Shown piece after piece: positions 14,765-16,992 of a DNA stretch of 16,992 nt. Below the pieces are notes generated by a model. That model was not told the origin of the DNA, did no database searches, and saw only the letters and a list, made by a program, of their open reading frames with translations. The stretch comes from an uncultured Eubacteriales bacterium (lineage in GTDB: Bacteria; Bacillota; Clostridia; Christensenellales; Borkfalkiaceae). Both the position numbers and the translations under genes were made by a program. Location: the NCBI GenBank assembly GCA_900554485.1, contig USHO01000014.1, positions 1-16,992 of the forward strand. The letters run 5' to 3'. The number at the start of each line of letters is the position of its first letter. Positions within the stretch are counted from its first letter, which is position 1.

Positions 14765-14789
14765 CGTGGCAAACGCACCCCTTTTCATA

Positions 14790-14818
14790 ATTTTAACATA
14801 TTATGGCAAAACTGTAAA
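14790..14818 (-). promoter_or_regulatory. Probable cas operon promoter
   Basis: On the minus strand TTTACA (14818-14813) and TAAAAT (14795-14790) are 17 bp apart, with a TG one base before the -10 (extended -10). The start would be near 14783, giving a leader of about 160 nt that crosses the whole tracrRNA gene in antisense. A weaker alternative is TTGTTA-N16-TACATT at about 14682-14655, within the tracrRNA gene. The rest of 14819-14970 is A/T-rich with nothing recognised. Confidence 0.6.
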
Positions 14819-14970
14819 GTCACATTGAAAAATTTTTCTATTTGTTTTTGCAATGATTTTATAATTAAACTTATTTCTATTATAGCCGCAAAAAACGCCA
14901 TACCCTTGTCATAATTAAAATATTTTTTATAAAAATAAATAACAACCGCAATTCAATGCAAAAACAGCAC

Positions 14971-15007
14971 AAAAAATCCGCCCGAACGGTAAACCGTTCG
15001 GGCGGAT
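14971..15007 (-). terminator. Intrinsic terminator of the ABC ATPase gene
   Basis: A 14-bp stem (14976-14989 with 14994-15007, core CCGCCCGAACGG and its complement, loop TAAA) is followed on the minus strand by a run of T (14976-14971). It insulates the cas operon from the upstream transcript. Confidence 0.92.
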
Positions 15008-15023
15008 AAGATAATCTCAGAAA

Positions 15024-16451
15024 TTATTCTTCGGTTTTGGTTTCTTCAGCGACGGGTTCTTCGGCTTTTGCCTCTTCGGCAACGGGCGTTTCAGCGGTCT
15101 CTTCTGCGGCGACCTTGTCTTTCTTCTTTCCGAAAGGAAGTTTGAAACCCTTGCCGTTTGCGGCTTTTTCTGCTTTTTCTGCTTTTTCGGCAGCCTTTTT
15201 AGCTTCTTCTTCGGCTCTCATCGCTCTTCTTTCGAGTTCTACGACAGGAACATAAGCCTTCGTGCCTTCGCCTTCGAGAATAGTAAGTTCGGATTCTTTG
15301 TCGAAAAGGTGGCTGTGCATAATGTCGATACCGAGTTCGATGACTTGATCTCTTTCGGTCTTGGATCTCGAATCAACCTTCGCGATCATCTGCGTAGCGG
15401 AGTCGACAAGGCTCTTGACCTTACCTTCTTCATCGGCAGCGTTGTCACCGTCTTTAGCAAATACGCAGTAAAGAAGAGTTTCTGCGCCGAGTTTTTCTAC
15501 TACGTCGACCTTAACGTCGATAACCGTATCTTTGGAATTGGTTATAAACGCCTCTTCGTCGTGGAAATCTTCGGGTCTTACGCCGAATACGACGGGCTTG
15601 CCGGTATTGATATATTGTTCTTTGTCGATGATCTTATCGGATTTAGCCTTGGGAAGAGCAACTTTGTTGCCTTCGAATTCGACGTAAACCTTACCCTTCG
15701 CATCGGCGGTAAGAACGGCGTCGAAGAGGTTCATCTGCGGAGTGCCTATAAAGCCCGCGACGAACAAATTCGCCGGATAATCGTACAATTTCTGCGGAGC
15801 GTCGACCTGCTGGATGAAACCGTCTTTCATAACGACGATTCTGGTACCCATAGTCATAGCCTCGACCTGGTCGTGCGTAACGTAAATGAAAGTAGTCGCA
15901 AGACGGTGGTGAAGTTTGGTTATTTCGGTTCTCATCTGGGCGCGGAGTTTCGCGTCGAGGTTGGAAAGGGGTTCGTCGAGAAGGAATACCTTCGGTTCAC
16001 GGACGATTGCTCTTCCGAGCGCGACCCTTTGTCTCTGACCGCCGGACAAAGCCTTCGGCTTTCTCTGAAGGTAAGTTTCGAGACCGAGAATTCTCGCCGC
16101 CTCTTTAACCTTTTCATCGATTTCAGCCTTGGGTTTTTTGCGGAGTTTGAGACCGAACGCCATATTATCGTAAACGGTCATGTGAGGATAAAGCGCGTAG
16201 TTCTGGAAAACCATCGCTATATCTCTGTCTTTGGGCTGAACATTGTTCATCAACTTGCCGTCGATATACAACTCGCCGTCGGAAATCTCCTCAAGACCCG
16301 CGATCATACGGAGCGTGGTAGATTTACCGCAACCCGAAGGACCGACGAATACGATGAATTCTTTATCTTCGATATCGAGAGTAAAATCGGTAACGGCTAC
16401 GACGCCGGACTGATATACTTTATAGATATCCTGCAATCTTAAACTTGCCAT
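15024..16451 (-). CDS. MsmX/UgpC-like sugar ABC transporter ATPase with long charged tail
   Basis: The protein is 475 residues. The nucleotide-binding domain has Walker A GPSGCGKS (37-44), Q-loop Gln83 (VFQNYALYPH), signature LSGGQ (135-139), Walker B with Asp159-Glu160 (FLLDEP) and the H-loop His193 (VTHDQVEAMT). The C-terminal TOBE/OB region includes VFGVRPEDFHD, typical of the MalK/UgpC/MsmX group that energises several carbohydrate importers. Family members are usually about 360-380 residues. This one carries extra OB-domain inserts and, from about 395, a low-complexity Lys/Glu/Ala tail with AEK repeats, a GFKLPFGKKK patch and acidic EET/AEEP repeats. There are no permease genes next to it, as for shared ATPases such as MsmX. 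The start is fixed by AGGAGG, 5 nt before the ATG, and a near-consensus promoter. Confidence 0.93.
   Translation of the reverse strand: MASLRLQDIYKVYQSGVVAVTDFTLDIEDKEFIVFVGPSGCGKSTTLRMIAGLEEISDGELYIDGKLMNNVQPKDRDIAMVFQNYALYPHMTVYDNMAFGLKLRKKPKAEIDEKVKEAARILGLETYLQRKPKALSGGQRQRVALGRAIVREPKVFLLDEPLSNLDAKLRAQMRTEITKLHHRLATTFIYVTHDQVEAMTMGTRIVVMKDGFIQQVDAPQKLYDYPANLFVAGFIGTPQMNLFDAVLTADAKGKVYVEFEGNKVALPKAKSDKIIDKEQYINTGKPVVFGVRPEDFHDEEAFITNSKDTVIDVKVDVVEKLGAETLLYCVFAKDGDNAADEEGKVKSLVDSATQMIAKVDSRSKTERDQVIELGIDIMHSHLFDKESELTILEGEGTKAYVPVVELERRAMRAEEEAKKAAEKAEKAEKAANGKGFKLPFGKKKDKVAAEETAETPVAEEAKAEEPVAEETKTEE
15163..15189. repeat. Tandem 9-bp repeat inside the ABC ATPase tail
   Basis: Three consecutive copies of GCTTTTTCT (the last ending in CG instead of CT) encode AEK-AEK-AEK on the minus strand. 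Such in-frame 9-mers can change copy number by slippage without breaking the frame. Confidence 0.75.
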
Positions 16452-16498
16452 ATTTTCCTCCTGACCCGCTTTTATAAAAACGGAATCTTACAATAAAT

Positions 16499-16527
16499 AT
16501 TATATCGTATTTTATTGCGATTATCAA
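16499..16527 (-). promoter_or_regulatory. Promoter of the ABC ATPase gene
   Basis: TTGATA (16527-16522), a 17-bp spacer and a perfect TATAAT (16504-16499) on the minus strand place the start near 16492 and give a leader of about 40 nt with a strong ribosome site. Confidence 0.8.
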
Positions 16528-16535
16528 CGGCTAAT

Positions 16536-16574
16536 TGTACAAAAATTGTCGTCTGCTTTTATAAAATTTGTACA
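16536..16574. repeat. Inverted repeat TGTACAAA ... TTTGTACA upstream of the ABC promoter
   Basis: Two 8-bp arms (16536-16543 and 16567-16574) are perfect inverted repeats separated by 23 bp, and each contains the 6-bp palindrome TGTACA. They lie just upstream of the -35 element, a position that suits a regulator site. No regulator was identified. The rest of 16452-16707 holds no gene I can support. Confidence 0.45.
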
Positions 16575-16707
16575 TTCTTGCCGAACATTTTCGGTTTCGC
16601 CGCAAAAACAAAACAGCCGAAACGCAAACTCGGCGAAAACGGTACGTTTCAAATCGATATTCACGTCATTTTATCAATCATAATAAGGAATTTTATTCTT
16701 CATACAT

Positions 16708-16745
16708 AAATACGCCCGACTCGCTAAAGCGAATCGGGCGTATTT
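16708..16745 (-). terminator. Terminator of the tRNA cluster
   Basis: A long stem (AAATACGCCCGA at 16708-16719 with its complement at 16734-16745, one internal mismatch, then TCGC/GCGA, loop TAAA) starts at the 3' end of tRNA-Tyr. The downstream minus-strand sequence, TATTTATG, is only moderately T-rich. Confidence 0.75.
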
Positions 16746-16829
16746 GGTGGACAGGGGTGGATTCGAACCACCGAAGTCGAAGACGTCAGATTTACAGTCT
16801 GATCCATTTGGCCGCTCTGGAATCTTCCC
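16745..16829 (-). tRNA. tRNA-Tyr (GTA) with mismatched acceptor stem
   Basis: An 85-nt class II tRNA is read on the minus strand. It has a D-arm with CCA/TGG, an anticodon stem TCAGA/TCTGA around the loop CTGTAAA (anticodon GTA), a long variable arm (GTC/GAC), a T-arm GGTGG/CCACC and an encoded CCA end. The acceptor strands GGGAAGA and CCTGTCC pair poorly: positions 1, 2, 5 and 6 are Watson-Crick, 3 is G-U, and 4 (A-G) and 7 (A-C) are mismatched. The other arms look intact, so the identity is sure, but function or assembly of this copy is in some doubt. Confidence 0.88.
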
Positions 16830-16836
16830 ATATCGA

Positions 16837-16912
16837 TGGAGCTGGTGATTGGAATCGAACCCACAACCTGCTGATTACAAATCAGCTGCTCTGCCAGTTG
16901 AGCTACACCAGC
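16837..16912 (-). tRNA. tRNA-Thr (TGT)
   Basis: A 76-nt tRNA on the minus strand has a perfect acceptor stem GCTGGTG/CACCAGC, an anticodon stem GCTGA/TCAGC around TTTGTAA (anticodon TGT), discriminator T and an encoded CCA. The T-stem GTGGG/CCAAT has one G-A mismatch and one G-U pair. It is 7 nt from each neighbour, so the three tRNAs are likely co-transcribed in the order Phe, Thr, Tyr. Confidence 0.92.
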
Positions 16913-16919
16913 ACGTTGT

Positions 16920-16992
16920 TGGTGCCTCGGGGCGGAATCGAACCACCGACACAGGGATTTTCAGTCCCTTGCTCTACCGACTGAGCTACCGA
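16920..16992 (-). tRNA. tRNA-Phe (GAA), 5' end cut by the window edge
   Basis: On the minus strand the anticodon loop CTGAAAA (anticodon GAA) sits in a GGGA/TCCC stem. The T-arm is GGTGG/CCGCC, and the 3' acceptor strand CCGAGGC is followed by A and an encoded CCA. The visible 5' end TCGG fits the last four bases of the expected acceptor GCCTCGG, so about three bases lie outside the window. Confidence 0.93.

Noticed and set aside
15309..16442. Long open frame of 377 codons on the plus strand
   Set aside because: It lies wholly antisense to the clear ABC ATPase gene, has no family features, and reflects codon bias of the true gene.
16568..16984. Open frame of 138 codons on the plus strand
   Set aside because: It runs antisense through the tRNA cluster and terminator; the translated end reflects tRNA sequence, not protein.

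Overview
The window looks like chromosome of a low-to-mid GC member of the Bacillota, most likely an uncultured gut-type Clostridia. The grounds are the gene set (ruvX next to a DUF1292 gene, an OmpR/PhoB two-component pair, NADP-type glutamate dehydrogenase, rubrerythrin, an MsmX/UgpC-like sugar-ABC ATPase), sigma-A-like promoters with 17-bp spacers, and strong intrinsic terminators. This assignment is inference from gene content; no marker gene was compared.

Layout. Positions 1-83 hold the start of a minus-strand gene cut by the edge. A plus-strand lipoprotein (161-844) follows, then two tiny coupled ORFs (1016-1096, 1096-1236) that end at a bidirectional terminator. Facing them on the minus strand are ruvX and a DUF1292 gene (2093 to 1288), preceded by an odd non-coding stretch (2106-2324). 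A response regulator, histidine kinase and membrane protein form a minus-strand operon (5426 to 2325), with a peptidase E-like gene upstream (6233-5511). Divergent from that is gdhA (6359-7717), which converges on rubrerythrin (8378-7791).

The centrepiece is a complete type II-A CRISPR-Cas locus on the minus strand (14818 to 8483): cas9 (1336 aa, all RuvC and HNH catalytic residues present), cas1, cas2 and csn2 packed with 1-nt gaps or short overlaps, an 80-bp leader ending in ATTTGAG, and a very short array of 3 repeats and 2 spacers whose last repeat is degenerate. The tracrRNA gene can be read directly in the gap upstream of cas9 (14671-14764, plus strand). It has a perfect TTGACA -35, a TACAAT -10, an anti-repeat matching the array repeat with the S. 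pyogenes-type GA/AAGU bulge, and an intrinsic terminator. The best cas operon promoter lies beyond the tracrRNA gene, so the cas9 mRNA leader would be antisense to tracrRNA. The Cas9 C-terminus lacks the arginine pair that reads an NGG PAM in SpyCas9, so its PAM is probably different.

The right end holds an ABC-transporter ATPase with an unusual low-complexity Lys/Glu/Ala tail (16451-15024) and a minus-strand cluster of tRNA-Phe (cut by the window edge), tRNA-Thr and tRNA-Tyr. The tRNA-Tyr acceptor stem and the tRNA-Thr T-stem contain mismatches that deserve checking.
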